Counted from the stretch's first letter, positions 33,391-43,995 are shown. The stretch: DNA of 64,000 nt from Linum tenue (GCA_946122785.1 CAMGYJ010000006.1:54208066-54272065), one strand, 5' to 3'. The notes: generated from the letters alone by a model not told the origin. A program made the numbers and translations.

Positions 33391-34190
33391 TCAGAAACCC
33401 ACTTTTTCTCGCCGGAATCCTCTCCCCCTCGCCGGAAAACCGCGCCAAACATACCTATTTTGATTTTTCCGGCCACTTTGGGTCCGTTTTTCACCAAACC
33501 AACACAAAACCCATTCTTTCCACACCCAAGGCGGCCTATCCCCCGAGTTTGAGCGCGTTTGGGCGACATTTTTGTCGCCGGAGGCGATTTCCGGCGAGAA
33601 TCCGGCGAGGCTCCGACGAGCATTTCCGGGCAGATTTTCGGCATTTCGTCGCTTCCATCGCCTTCCCCTCATCTTCCCCTACACCTCTACTTGAGTCTCC
33701 AGGTTTGATTTTGCCCCTAACTTTGTTAATTTTGGAGAATTGAGTGTGTAGGGTGTTTGTTAGAGAATTTTTGTGAATCATGCGATTTGTGTGAAATTGA
33801 TTGAGGGGAATGCATGGGATGTGATTGAATTATGTTGGGCAATGTCCCGTTTGTTTGATTGAGCCCTTGTGTGCAAGAATTTGGCCAATTTCATGCTTCA
33901 CTTAATAGTGCACACAAGGTGTTCGATGAAATGCCTGTTTTCCATGCCATGTTGTGGCCACCGGTTGGGGCCCTTATTGATGTCGTTTGTGGGTGTTTTT
34001 GCTATGACTGTGAACCTTGAGTTGCCTACTTGATTGTGATTGTGCACCCCCACCCGGTTTATGCTTGATTTATCGAGTTTTTGACCCCCGAACTATGGAT
34101 GAAACCATGGTTCGGCTGCTTCCTGTTCTTCAGTGTGGGGGTGGACTTGACCGTTTCTTTGGCTCTTTTGGTTCCACTTTGGGTTGTTGT
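33391..34190 (+). other. Element B spacer between palindrome array and ORF2
   Basis: Noncoding: Cys/Gly-rich 'CGCCGGA' sequence at 33410-33640, then AT-rich sequence, then AGTGTGGGGGTGG (34132) and a pyrimidine-rich run to the acceptor. Element A has the same order at 24130-24920. Confidence 0.6.
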
Positions 34191-34197
34191 TTTGCAG
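34180..34197 (+). promoter_or_regulatory. Conserved splice-acceptor-like site before ORF2
   Basis: GGGTTGTTGTTTTGCAG ends at 34197, and the ORF2 ATG follows after four bases. Element A has GGGTTGTTCTTTTGCAG ending at 24924 and also four bases before its ATG. Confidence 0.5.
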
Positions 34198-34201
34198 GGC
34201 A

Positions 34202-35533
34202 ATGACACAACCTAATTTCCAGCACCCGTTCATCCGGGATCTCAGGAGGGGTTCCACCGCAGCGCGCTTCAAGCAAGTCGTGGAAACCCCGTTTGGCGCC
34301 CACCATTGCTTCTCCAAACGGGAGTTTCGGCAATTGCACTGCTACGACCAGATTTCCGCCGTGCTCGCCAACCCTGCATGGCGCCGTCTGCTCCAGATCT
34401 GCGAGACGTGCTACAACGAGCCGGTGTGGGAGTTCTACACCACGTTCAAGCACAACTCCACGACCAGGTGCCATGATAGTACAGCCGTTCAATTCAGGCT
34501 GGGTGGGGTCCCCCGATCCTTGAGCTATCACGAGCTGGCTGAGGCTCTCGACCTCGGCCTCGTCGATGATCGGGACTACGTCGCCGAGCTTAAGGAGCCG
34601 GAGGTGGACTTTAAGAGGCTGTACACCAGCCTGGCTCAGCCTGGCCAGACGCTTCCGTTCAAGTCTGGGAGGACGAAGGCATCGACCCTGCGGATCGAGT
34701 ACCGACTTCTCCACCACCTGCTGGGGAAGTCTTACACTCCTACATATGATAGCTCCGGCCACATCACGAAGAGGCCCCTGTACTTCCTCGATTCGATCCG
34801 CGAGCGCGACCACCCCCTCCACCTGGGTTCGGTGGTGGCCAGGACATTTGCGAAGACGGCCAAGGAGCTGAAGAGCCTCCACTGCGGCCCCCTCATCACC
34901 CGCCTGGTCACCTTCTTCGGCCTCTCACTGCAGGGGTGCACCAAGGAGGGGGAGACCCAAATCTTTGGCGCGGCGACGATCGGGAAGATGCTGTTGTTGC
35001 GGGACAGGAACGGTGTTCAGTGGGTCGAGGGATTTCCGGAGCCCGAGGAACCCGAGGAGGAGGCTGACGATGCGGTGGACATCGATGAGGTGGATGCTGC
35101 TGTGGATGCTGCTGCGGCTGCTGCTGATGATCCCCCACCGACTGACTTCCATTTTGGGGGTGGCAGCTCCACTTTCCAGGGCCAGGACTACTTCACCCAG
35201 CAGTTCGAGCAGCTGCGGATACAGAACCAGCTGCTCCTCGACCAGCAGGTGCAGTTCCAGCAGCAGTACGCGGCAGATCAGGCCGAGTACCGGCACAGGC
35301 TGGACACGATCCAGGCTCAGCAGGGCGTGACTCTCGCCCATATCGAGCGGGAGAAGCGCCGTTCCCGGCGCATGCAGGAGGTTCAGCAGCACCTGCTTCA
35401 GCTGGTTCCGGGCGAGCCACCTGTATGGAGGACTCCCTGGGACGACTCCCCTCCACATGACGGCGCGGCTGGCGCTGCTGGTGATGATGCATTCATGGAT
35501 GACATCGACTTCACCGATCTTGGCGACGAGTAG
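34202..35533 (+). CDS. Element B ORF2, env-position protein of Athila type, 443 residues
   Basis: Intact ORF between pol and the 3' LTR. Residues 1-245 form a conserved globular region (HPFIRDLRRG, WEFYTTFKHN, SYHELAEALDLG, LLHHLLGKSYTP, HPLHLGSVVARTF, LKSLHCGPLITRLVTFFGL). This resembles the plant-specific putative transposon proteins of Athila elements (ATHILA ORF family), by memory only. Residues about 275-325 are acidic and Ala-rich, 335-400 are a Gln-rich coiled coil with a basic REKRRSRR patch, and the C terminus is acidic. I see no signal peptide or membrane segment, so an envelope role is not supported; a nuclear or nucleic-acid-binding role is equally possible. The start is the first ATG after an acceptor-like site. 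Confidence 0.85.
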   Translation: MTQPNFQHPFIRDLRRGSTAARFKQVVETPFGAHHCFSKREFRQLHCYDQISAVLANPAWRRLLQICETCYNEPVWEFYTTFKHNSTTRCHDSTAVQFRLGGVPRSLSYHELAEALDLGLVDDRDYVAELKEPEVDFKRLYTSLAQPGQTLPFKSGRTKASTLRIEYRLLHHLLGKSYTPTYDSSGHITKRPLYFLDSIRERDHPLHLGSVVARTFAKTAKELKSLHCGPLITRLVTFFGLSLQGCTKEGETQIFGAATIGKMLLLRDRNGVQWVEGFPEPEEPEEEADDAVDIDEVDAAVDAAAAAADDPPPTDFHFGGGSSTFQGQDYFTQQFEQLRIQNQLLLDQQVQFQQQYAADQAEYRHRLDTIQAQQGVTLAHIEREKRRSRRMQEVQQHLLQLVPGEPPVWRTPWDDSPPHDGAAGAAGDDAFMDDIDFTDLGDE

Positions 35534-37371
35534 GCTGTACTCGTTGCCCGTCTCAGTGTGTTTGTTTTTGTTTTTTTTTCAGACTTTTGAGTGTTTGCTC
35601 CCTGTGTGCGGAGCTTGGACTTAGTGTCGGGTGTTTTTTGTTTTTGGTTTTTCATTTGTGGTTTGATGTAGCCGTCTGGGCTAACACTTATCCCTAACAC
35701 CAGTGTGCTAGTGTTCTGATGTTCGATTTGTGCAGTATTGACCACTTCCCCGTTCGCTTCTCGCTGACTGGTCCACTTCCAGTCCCCCAGCAGTGTTCTT
35801 ACCCGGTAACATCGTTCCCCTTATCTTTCCCTCTACTCCATTGAGGGCAATGTCGTGCTTAAGTGTGGGGGGATGTTTTGTATCGGTTGGATATTTTAGA
35901 TGGTGCTTGGAGCCTAGTCCACTGTCCGAATCTTACGATTTGAGGGCTCCAAGTACTGCTGTTTGATCATATTGGCACTGTGTTTTGATGGATGAATTGA
36001 TTGGTTTTCGGATTAATGCATGACAACTTGTTTGCGACTAGGACAACCTATGATGAGGACTGAAATGTGCAGTAGAACGATGTAGGGGTTCAGTTTTTCA
36101 ACTGTTTGCTTGCCAACTGTGACTTGATCTGATTACTTGTTCTTGACAGTCGTTTATGCATCTAGTTCAGGGTATCAGAATGTGAGATAGAGCATATAGG
36201 TAGCCATGTGAGATTTGAGCCTGCTCGTTTCTTTCTTGTGTGATAGATCCCTCTTCCATGATGTGTAGCATTCACGTTGTCACTAGCTAAGATGATGGGG
36301 GCATAGGATTAGCCCACGCCCAAAACTGACTGTCCTGATGTGTCATATCCCCTAGTCAGCCCCTTTGAGCCGTGTGTTATCCTTTCTTTTGGTCTATAAT
36401 GAGAAAATCACCCTTGTTGCATCTTTTAGAAGGTTCCACAGAGTGGTTTATATATATTCTGCTGTTTCTGCTAAAGTCTATATGAGTGTTGGAGGTAGTG
36501 CTTAAATGTTGGGCATGTGTTTGAAATGTGCAGAAGTGGTGGCTCTCTTAAGAAATGAAAAGAAAAATAAAAGAAAAAAAACAAAGAAAAAGTGAAAGCA
36601 AAAGAGAGCCACTACCAAAAATCTGAATAATGCCCAGTAAGTAGTGTTTCTTAGCAGTCTGGCTTGGAAATGCTGATGTTTATGCCTCCTTCGCTCTTGT
36701 GCTCTTAAGATATTGAGTAATGCAGGATAGCAGAAAGAAAATACCGGGTTGTTGACTGTGGTTGTGTGTTTGGAAAATGTGGAACCTTTTGCTATGAATA
36801 CTTCCACCACCTAAAAGGCCTTTTCCCCATGTCCAAGACCCTAGCCAGTCATTTGAACCTGTGTCTAAGACCTCCTGATTAGTTAGTGGTGACACCCCAT
36901 ATGTGAACTCTAGCATTTAGAGGCTGCCATCATGGTGAAGAGATGATAGGATTGAGAGAAATAGCATGCGCATCTTTCGCATCAAATTGTCCTGACCCCA
37001 CTGGTCGAGAGTGAGTGATTCATTTTCATTTTCTATATGCTCTTGTACCCCGGTGAGGACCTAGATTGCTCGGTCTCTATTCTGATGTTTTGAGTTGGAT
37101 GCATGAGTTGACTGTTTTGAGTAAGTGGTTGAATCAAGTCTAGGTTGGCCAGTGAACAGAAGGGAGACTCTTCCTTTACTCGATTTGCTGCACTCGAATG
37201 TCCTTTGTGGTGGTTGTCCAGGTTGTTGTTGAGGTTGTGCATGTGTTGATGTTTGAAAACCAGTGCGATTCACGTGTTCTGTGCCTTTATGACTTGTCCC
37301 CAATGTTGGTTGATTGAAATATGTAAGCTTACCTAGTGTCTGACTTGGTTTGCTTGGGGACAAGCAAACGG
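35534..37371 (+). other. Element B 3' noncoding region
   Basis: About 1.8 kb with no credible ORF. It holds a second polypurine-like AAGTGTGGGGGGAT at 35861 and the hairpin at 37293-37364. It is collinear with A at 39293-41118 and well conserved, which suggests a role in the RNA. Confidence 0.6.
37293..37364 (+). repeat. Inverted repeat just before the polypurine tract (element B)
   Basis: CTTGTCCCCAA at 37293-37303 can pair with TTGGGGACAAG at 37354-37364 (11 bp, about 50-nt loop). The same pair occurs in A at 41038-41049 and 41098-41109. Confidence 0.75.
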
Positions 37372-37373
37372 TT

Positions 37374-37388
37374 AAGTGTGGGGGAGTT
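37374..37388 (+). promoter_or_regulatory. Polypurine tract of element B
   Basis: AAGTGTGGGGGAGTT directly abuts the 3' LTR TG at 37389. It primes plus-strand DNA synthesis. Confidence 0.85.
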
Positions 37389-38729
37389 TGATAGACCGTC
37401 ATTTACACATGTTTTTACCCTCATACTAACACCGTTTGAGGTGTTGATTCTCGTGTTTTAGGCCGATTTCACGCTAGGTTGTGCTTGGTTGTGTTATTTC
37501 AGGTCCTAGTACGTGAATGAAGGCTTAGGAGCGAGTCTGGGGTCGATTGGATGAAGAACGGACGAAGGGCAAGCTTTTGGAGGAGTGCACGGCCAGACCA
37601 GGGGGCTGCACGGCCGTGCACTAGTGCCATTTGGCCGTGCGCCTCACGACGAGAGCTTGCACGGGCACAATCCAGGCTTGCACGGCCGTGCGCCTGGCCG
37701 TGCAAGAAGGCTGAGCTTAATAAACAAAACGGTGCGTTTGATGTTGCACGGCCAGATTGGGGTGGTGCACGGCCGTGCACCTGCCCGTGCACCTGGGGAA
37801 ATCCGGTTTTAGTGCCTAATCCGAGCCAAAAGTGAGAGAATCGTTTTTTCAGAGCAAAAACAGAGCCCTAGAGAGAGAAAGTGCGAAGAACTCATCCTAG
37901 AAGCTATCTTGGAGCTGGATTTCATCGAATCGAGCCTGGAGATCGCCATAGGAGTGAACATCATCGTCCCGGAGCAGATTATCCTCATCGTTATGAGTAT
38001 GACTAATCCGATTCTTGTTTTCTCTTCTCTCTCTATGGAGTAGAACCCTTCTCTCACTTGGGTATGAAGAACCCTAGTTCCTGATGTTAGGGTTTTGATT
38101 GTAATGACTTGGGAGTGATATTATTGTTTGATTTTAATCGAATGACGCATGTTTCATGAATTGATTTGAGTCTGATCAGCTTGTTTCAATTTCTGCTTCA
38201 ACCTGAGATAGATAGAATCTGATTAGGTTGTTAGAGCCTCTTCATTCGATAGTAGGAGATTGGCTATACGAGAGTTAGCCAGTTTACTGCTTTGTACTGG
38301 TGTTCTTGGCGCCAGTAGTGGAGTTCTGTGTTCATAGCCTCAGCTTTCTATCCCGGTGAAGACTAGTCGTCTGCCGGGTAGTTAGACTGAGAGGGCTTGG
38401 TCAGCTTAAGAGATTCCAAGCTACTGTCGGATCTTCCGCAGTCTAATCAACAGTAAATCAACCCAGGGAATTACAATTGAACCTAACTAAGGGGCTAGGG
38501 GGACTCAATCCCGAGTGACTCTTAACTGCTTTTGAAAACCGAACCATTTCCTGCTTTCTTACTGCTTTTGCTTAAACAACAATCATTCGAACTAAGTTGC
38601 TAGATAATAGAGAATCACGGAGTAAGCAGTAGATCTAGACCCCGGGTTGATAATTAAACTTGCCTGTTACTGCATTCCCGGACTGCGATTGCACTTGGTC
38701 GCAGTTTGGTGTTGTGTTTTGGCGTGTCA
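37389..38729 (+). repeat. Element B 3' LTR, 1,341 bp
   Basis: Same length and near-identical sequence to 25737-27077, beginning directly after the polypurine tract and ending GCGTGTCA. Confidence 0.95.
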
Positions 38730-38734
38730 GCTGC
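38730..38734. repeat. Target site duplication of element B, right
   Basis: GCTGC. Removing B and one copy restores the reading frame of A's ORF2 across the site. Confidence 0.85.
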
Positions 38735-39292
38735 GTGAGAACCGCGACATCCTGTGGATCGAGGGGTTTCCGGAACCTCAGATCCCAGAGGAGGACCAGC
38801 CAGCGGACGAGGAGGATGAGGCTGCTAATCATGTGGAGCCCGAGGAGGTGGATGATGCTGCTGCCCCCCGCCCCACCACCTTCGAGTACGAGGGTGGCAG
38901 CTCCGCTTTCCCCGGGCAAGACTACTTCACCCACTAGTTCGAGCAGCTGCGTATCCAGAACCAGCAGATCCTTGACCAGCAGCTCCAGTTCCAGCAGCAG
39001 TATGCGCCTCACCAGGCCGAGTACCAGCATAGGATGGCTGCTTATGATGAGCGCCTGGACATGATGGCAACCCAGCAGGGGGTGACACTGGCTCATATCG
39101 AGCGAGAGAAGGCTCGATCTAGGCGCATGCAGGAGGTCCAGCAGCACCTGCTCCAGCTGCTCCCGGGCGAGCAACCAATCTGGAGGACTCCCTGAGAGGA
39201 CTCTCCATTTTCACCTCCCCCAGCTGATGGTGATGATGGTGATGACGCTTTCATGGACGACATCGACCTAGATAACCTTGGCGACGAGTAGG
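38730..39292 (+). pseudogene. Element A ORF2, 3' part
   Basis: Continues A's ORF2 after B. It reads LRENRDILWIEGFPEP, an acidic stretch, then FEYEGGSSAFPGQDYFTH before a TAG at 38935 (B has CAG). A Gln-rich coiled-coil region and HIEREKARSRRMQEVQQHLL follow. A TGA at 39193 interrupts it again, and it ends DNLGDE at 39292. The stops fit decay after loss of function. Confidence 0.85.
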
Positions 39293-41118
39293 CTGTACTC
39301 GTTGCCCCTCTGAGTGTGTTTTCATTTTAGACTTTTGTGTGTTTGCTCCATGTGTGCGGAGCTTGAACTCAGTTTGTCGTTTGTTTTTGTTTTCTTTTTC
39401 TTTTGTGGATTGTTTATTTTGTAGCCATCTGGGCTAACACTGATCCCTAACGCACAGTGTGCTAGTGTGTTCTTGATGTTCGATTCGTGCAGAACTGTCC
39501 ATCTTCCCGTTTGTTTCTCGCTGACTAGTCCACTTCCAGTCCCCCAGCAGTATTTCAATCCGGTAACATCGTTCCCCTTATCTCTCCCTCTACTCCATTG
39601 AGGGCAATGTCGTGCTTAAGTGTGGGGGGTGCTTTGTATCGGTTGGAATATATATATGTGTGCTTGGAGCCTAGTCCGCCGTCCGAATCTTACGATTTGA
39701 GGGCTCCAAGTACAGCTGTTTGATCATATTGGCACTGTGTTGTGATTGATGAATTGAATGGTTTTCGGATTGATGCATGACAACTGGATTGTGACTAGGT
39801 TAACCTATGATGATGACTGAGACGTGCAGTAGAGTTGTGTAGGGGTTCAGTTTTTCAACTGTTTGCTTACCAACTGTGACTTGGATTGATCACTTGTTCT
39901 TGTCAGTCGTTTATGCATCTAGCTAGTTCAGGGAATCAGAATGTGAGATAGAGCATATATGTAGCCATGTGAGATTTGAGCCTGCTCGTTTCTTTCTTGT
40001 GCGATAGATCCCTCTTCCATGATGTGTAGCATTCACGTTGTCACTAGCTAAGATGATGGAGGCATAGGATTAGCCCACGACCAAATTGACTGTCCTGATG
40101 TGTCATATCCCCTAGTCAGCCCCTTTGAGCCATGTGCTATCCTTTCTTTCGGTCTACAATGAAAAATCACCCTTTTGCATCTTTTAGAAGGTTCCACAGA
40201 GTGGTTTTTACATGTTTTCTGCTGTTTCTGCTAAATTTAATGCGAGGGTTGGAGGTAGTGCTTAAAAGTTGGGCATGTGTTTGATATATGTGCAGAAGTG
40301 GTGGTTCTCTTAAGTAATGAAAAGAAAATGAGAGCAAAAAGAGAGCCACTACCAAAAATCTGAATAGTGCCCAGTAAGTAGTGTTTCTTAGCAGTCTGGC
40401 TTGGAAATGCTGACATTTATATAACCTCCTTTGCTCTTGTGCCCTTGAGAATTTGAGTAATGCAGAATGGCAGGAAGGAAATACTGGTTTGTTTGACTGT
40501 GATTGTGTGGATTTGGAAATGTGGAACCTTGTGCTATGAATACTTCCACCACCTAAAAGGCCTTTTCCCCATGTCCAAGACCCTAGCCAGTCATTTGAAC
40601 CTGTGTCTAAGACCTCCGGATTAGTTGGTGGTGACACCCCATATGTGAACTCTAGCATTTAGAGGCTGCCATCATGGTGAAGAGATGTTAGGGATTGAGA
40701 GAATAAGCATGCGCATTTTTCGCATCGAATTGTCCTGACCCCACTGGTCGAGAGTGAGTGATTCATTTTTCATATTCTATATACTCTTGTACCCCGGTGA
40801 GGACCTAGATTGCTCGGTCTCTATTCTGATGTCTTGAGTTTTGTGCATGAGGTGACTGTCTTGAGTAAGTGGTTGAGTCAAGACTAGGTTGGTTGGTGAA
40901 CAGAAGGGAGATTCCTCCTTTACTCGATTTTGCTGCACTAGAATGTCCTTTGTGGTGGTTGTCCAGGTTGCTATTGAGGTTGCTCATGTGTTGATGTTTG
41001 AAAACCAGTACGATTCACGTGTTCTGTGCCTTTATGACTTGTCCCCAAGTTTGGTATGATTGAAAATGTGAGCTGACCTTGTGTCTGACTTGGTTTGCTT
41101 GGGGACAAGGAAACGGTT
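39293..41118 (+). other. Element A 3' noncoding region
   Basis: Collinear with 35534-37371. It contains AAGTGTGGGGGGT at 39618 and the inverted repeat before the polypurine tract. No credible ORF. Confidence 0.6.
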
Positions 41119-41133
41119 AAGTGTGGGGGAGTT
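41119..41133 (+). promoter_or_regulatory. Polypurine tract of element A
   Basis: AAGTGTGGGGGAGTT, directly before the 3' LTR. Confidence 0.8.
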
Positions 41134-42487
41134 TGATAGACCGTTAATTACACATGTTTTTACCCCTATTCTTACACCGTTTGAGATGTGGTTTCTCGTG
41201 TTTTAGGCCGATTTCACGCTAGGTTGTGCTTGTTTGTGATATTTCAGGTCCTAGTACGTGAATGGAGGCTTGGGAGCGAGTTTGGGGGCGATTGGACGAA
41301 GATCGGACGCGTGGCGAGGTGCTGAGGAAGCCACACGGGCATTCCTGGAACCCACACGGCCGTGCAAGTCATGCTCGTGGCCGTGTGGTTTGTGCCGAGA
41401 GCAAACACGGGCAGGGTGGAATTTCCACACGGCCGTGTGACCCTGGCTGTGTGGGAAGCCTGAAGCTCGATTAGTTGAGACGCAGCGTTTTGGAAGCCAC
41501 ACGGGCAACTGGGTAAGCCACACGGCCGTGTGGCCTGCCCATGTGAGTCGGGAAATCTGGGTTTTTACCCAATTCCGAGCCACAAGTGAGAGAATCGATT
41601 TTCTGGAGCAAAAACAGAGTTTTAGAGAGAGAAAGAGCGAAGAACAAACCCTAGGAGCTATTTGGAGTGGATTTCTCACCATTGAAGCCCAGATTGCGTC
41701 CCCGGGAGTGAAGATTGACATCCCAGAGCAGATTTTCCTCATCTTTATGAGTATGACTACTCTGATTTCTGTTTTCCTCTCTCTCTCTCTCTATGGAGTA
41801 GAACCTTTCTCTCACTTGGGTATGAAGAACCCTAGTTCCATGTGTTAGGGATTTGATTGTAATGACTTGGGATGATTATACTGTTTGGTTTTAATCGAAT
41901 GATGCATGATTCATTGAATTGATTGAAGTCTGATAAACTTTTCTTGATTTCTGCTGCAACCTGAGATAGATAGAATCTGATTAGGTTGTTAGAGCTACAT
42001 CATTCGGTAGTAGGAGATTGGCTATACGTGAGTTAGTCAGTTTACTGCTTTGTACTGGAATCCAATTCCAGTAGTGGAGTTCTGTGTTCATAGCCTCAGC
42101 TTTCTATCCCGGTGAAGACTAGCCGTCTGCCGGATAGTTAGACTGAGAGGGCTTGGTCAGCTTAAGAGATTCCAAGCTACTGTCGGATCTTCCGCAGTTT
42201 AATTAACAGTAAATCAACCCAGGGTAATTACAATTAAACCTAACTAAGGAGCTAGGGGGACTCATTCCCGAGTGACTCTTCCTTGACTCCAGAAAACCGA
42301 ACCATTTCCTGCTTTTTACTGCTTTTACTTTGAACAACAATCACTGGACTTAGTTTGCTAGATAATAGATAATCACGGAGTAGGCAGTAGATCTAGACCC
42401 CGGGTTGATAATAGAACTTGCCTGTTATTGCATTTCCGGGCTACGATTACACTTGGTCGCAGTTTGGTGTTGTGTTTTGGCGTGTCA
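41134..42487 (+). repeat. Element A 3' LTR, 1,354 bp
   Basis: Starts TGATAGACCGTTAATTACAC directly after the polypurine tract and ends TTGGCGTGTCA. It carries the same palindrome array as the 5' LTR (about 41328-41540). Confidence 0.9.
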
Positions 42488-42492
42488 GTACA
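42488..42492. repeat. Target site duplication of element A, right
   Basis: GTACA, matching 21404-21408. Confidence 0.85.
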
Positions 42493-42556
42493 CATAGGAC
42501 CACATGTTACGTGAAGGTTCTAACCTGAGAAATACACGTAACAATTGGTATCAGAG
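42493..42556 (+). mobile_element. LTR end and primer site of an older LTR retrotransposon
   Basis: CACGTAACA at about 42535-42543 followed by TTGGTATCAGAG at 42545-42556 looks like an LTR 3' end and an initiator-tRNA-Met primer site. Element A therefore seems to have landed in the LTR of an older element. Whether that LTR belongs to the copia relic on the left cannot be settled here. Confidence 0.5.
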
Positions 42557-43995
42557 TCTGGTTTCCAACGACTGGATCTAGGAAAGATGCTTTCAACGAG
42601 ATCGCCTTCCAACATCATAAAGGCGAAGGTCATACCCCTGGTTCTCGTTGTCCAATTCATCCAATCGGCTACGAGAAGGGTGATGATCCCATGACACCAC
42701 GTGATGGTGTGAGAAAACGACATAAACGGTTGTTCTGGAATAGTGATTGCGGTTCAACCATTGGCTCAAGAAGGATGTACAAGGGAGTCTTTATGTCCTA
42801 CCAGAGAAAGAGGAGGAAGAAAGAGCAAGAACATTCGAACGAGGCATGGTTTAACACGTAGTCCTCCCGTGACGAAGCTGTTGCCATTGTTTCACCTGTA
42901 GTTCTACCTGTCATCATCACCATCGACGTACCACAGTAAACGATGAGGCGATCATTGTGGTGGATCCACCGAAGAACAACCACGAGGAGAAAGCGCTTCT
43001 CCCTCTCTCGTCTACTTTTCCCATTCCGATTGTAGTGAGAGCACCATCAGGTGAGTTCAACCTTCATACACTATCTCTCAACGCCCTCATGAAGCTAGCC
43101 CTAGCTCGGAACACGCCGCCAGCAACAACGACCAAAACCGCACCATACCTACCGTTTTTGTTTCCAATCCATGCCTACGAGGAAGCCCAATTTATCACCA
43201 TGCCCGTTGCCGATGTCAACTCCACCAAGTTGAAGCCTCCGTTCGACGACGAGAAGGAGCTAACCGTAGCACCTTCCTCATCATTCTCTACCGATGAGGA
43301 GCTCACCATAGCTCCATCATCATCACCATCTGCGCAGCTAACCCTAGCTCAAATTCTACCATCGATCGCACTACCACCATTCACCGTAAGGACCTCGACT
43401 GTCGTAGCAGAGGAGTTTGTGATCGCTGCCACACCAGCAATCACCACCACTGAAGACGAGGAGATAATCGTAGTTCCCTCTTCATCACACGCAACATCAT
43501 TACGTGAAGAGCCTCCCGAATTTGCCGCCACGACTTTCACCGCGGATCAGGGACAACCTTCAGTTCGAATAATCGTAGCTCTGAGGCCACGGTACGCTGC
43601 TGATCTAGAGGACTCGCCGGAGATCCTGGATCGGTTCACATCATCACCGTTGACCACCAGTCCTAACCGAGGGACAACGTCAACACCACCTATTTCCGTC
43701 ACAGCTGCTGCCGCGTCAATCACGGCACCGCCAGCTCGAATTGGAGACCGTAGCCTTGGGTACGATGCCTGAGCACGTGAAGCAAGCGCCAAAGGAGTTG
43801 GTGCCTTCTTAGACCGTGGAGAAGGTGACTTACGCAACTACGAGTGCTGCTGAAGAGGGTTTAACGAGTAAGACAACGTTATACAAGGAGCTCGCCTTAG
43901 CTCCAACGTCACCGCACCTAGAAACGACCACCATCGATTCTGCCTCCCCAACTTTTGTACGAGTTGTCCACAACCCGGGCTTCTTCTTGATTAAT
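42557..43995 (+). pseudogene. Unidentified coding-like region after the primer site
   Basis: A 271-codon frame at 42957-43772 is rich in Ser, Thr, Pro and Ala, with repeated ELT(V/I)APSSS units. Flanking frames (42557-42870) are broken by stops. Its place right after a primer site would suit a degenerate gag or leader region, but no gag domain or zinc knuckle is visible and I do not recognise the protein. The low-complexity composition could hold the frame open by chance. Confidence 0.3.

Larger units (their letters stand above)
25737..38729 (+). mobile_element. Element B: apparently intact Athila-type Ty3 LTR retrotransposon, nested in element A
   Basis: 12,993 bp, bracketed by GCTGC (25732-25736 and 38730-38734) inside A's ORF2. 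LTRs are 1,341 bp each and differ at about four positions by eye. Order: LTR, primer site like tRNA-Asp, gag-pol ORF (27222-32765), spacer with palindromic 72-bp repeats, ORF2 (34202-35533), long 3' noncoding region, hairpin, polypurine tract, LTR. The primer site, the downstream extra ORF, and the GIDFMGPFP integrase motif point to the Athila branch. No stop or frameshift was found in either ORF, so it may be an autonomous and recently active copy. Confidence 0.93.
21409..42487 (+). mobile_element. Element A: Athila-type Ty3 retrotransposon, internally deleted and split by element B
   Basis: Target duplication GTACA at 21404-21408 and 42488-42492 brackets LTRs that begin TGATAGACCG and end GCGTGTCA. 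Without B and its duplication A is about 8.08 kb. Its 5' LTR stops near 22250 and is fused to pol at about 22263, so primer site, gag, protease, RT and RNase H are gone. It keeps the integrase (one stop), the pol-ORF2 spacer, ORF2 (three stops), the 3' region, polypurine tract and complete 3' LTR (41134-42487). Over the shared LTR part I count roughly 13-15 differences in about 840 bp. B is inserted at 25737. Confidence 0.9.

Noticed and set aside
32700..33743. Several long overlapping open frames on both strands (up to 314 codons) over element B's spacer
   Set aside because: They arise because the 72-bp repeat is a multiple of three and has no stops in most frames. Translations are simple repeats and overlap each other in five or six frames.
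34202..35533. ORF2 as a retroviral envelope protein
   Set aside because: No signal peptide, membrane segment or cleavage motif is visible; only the position is env-like.
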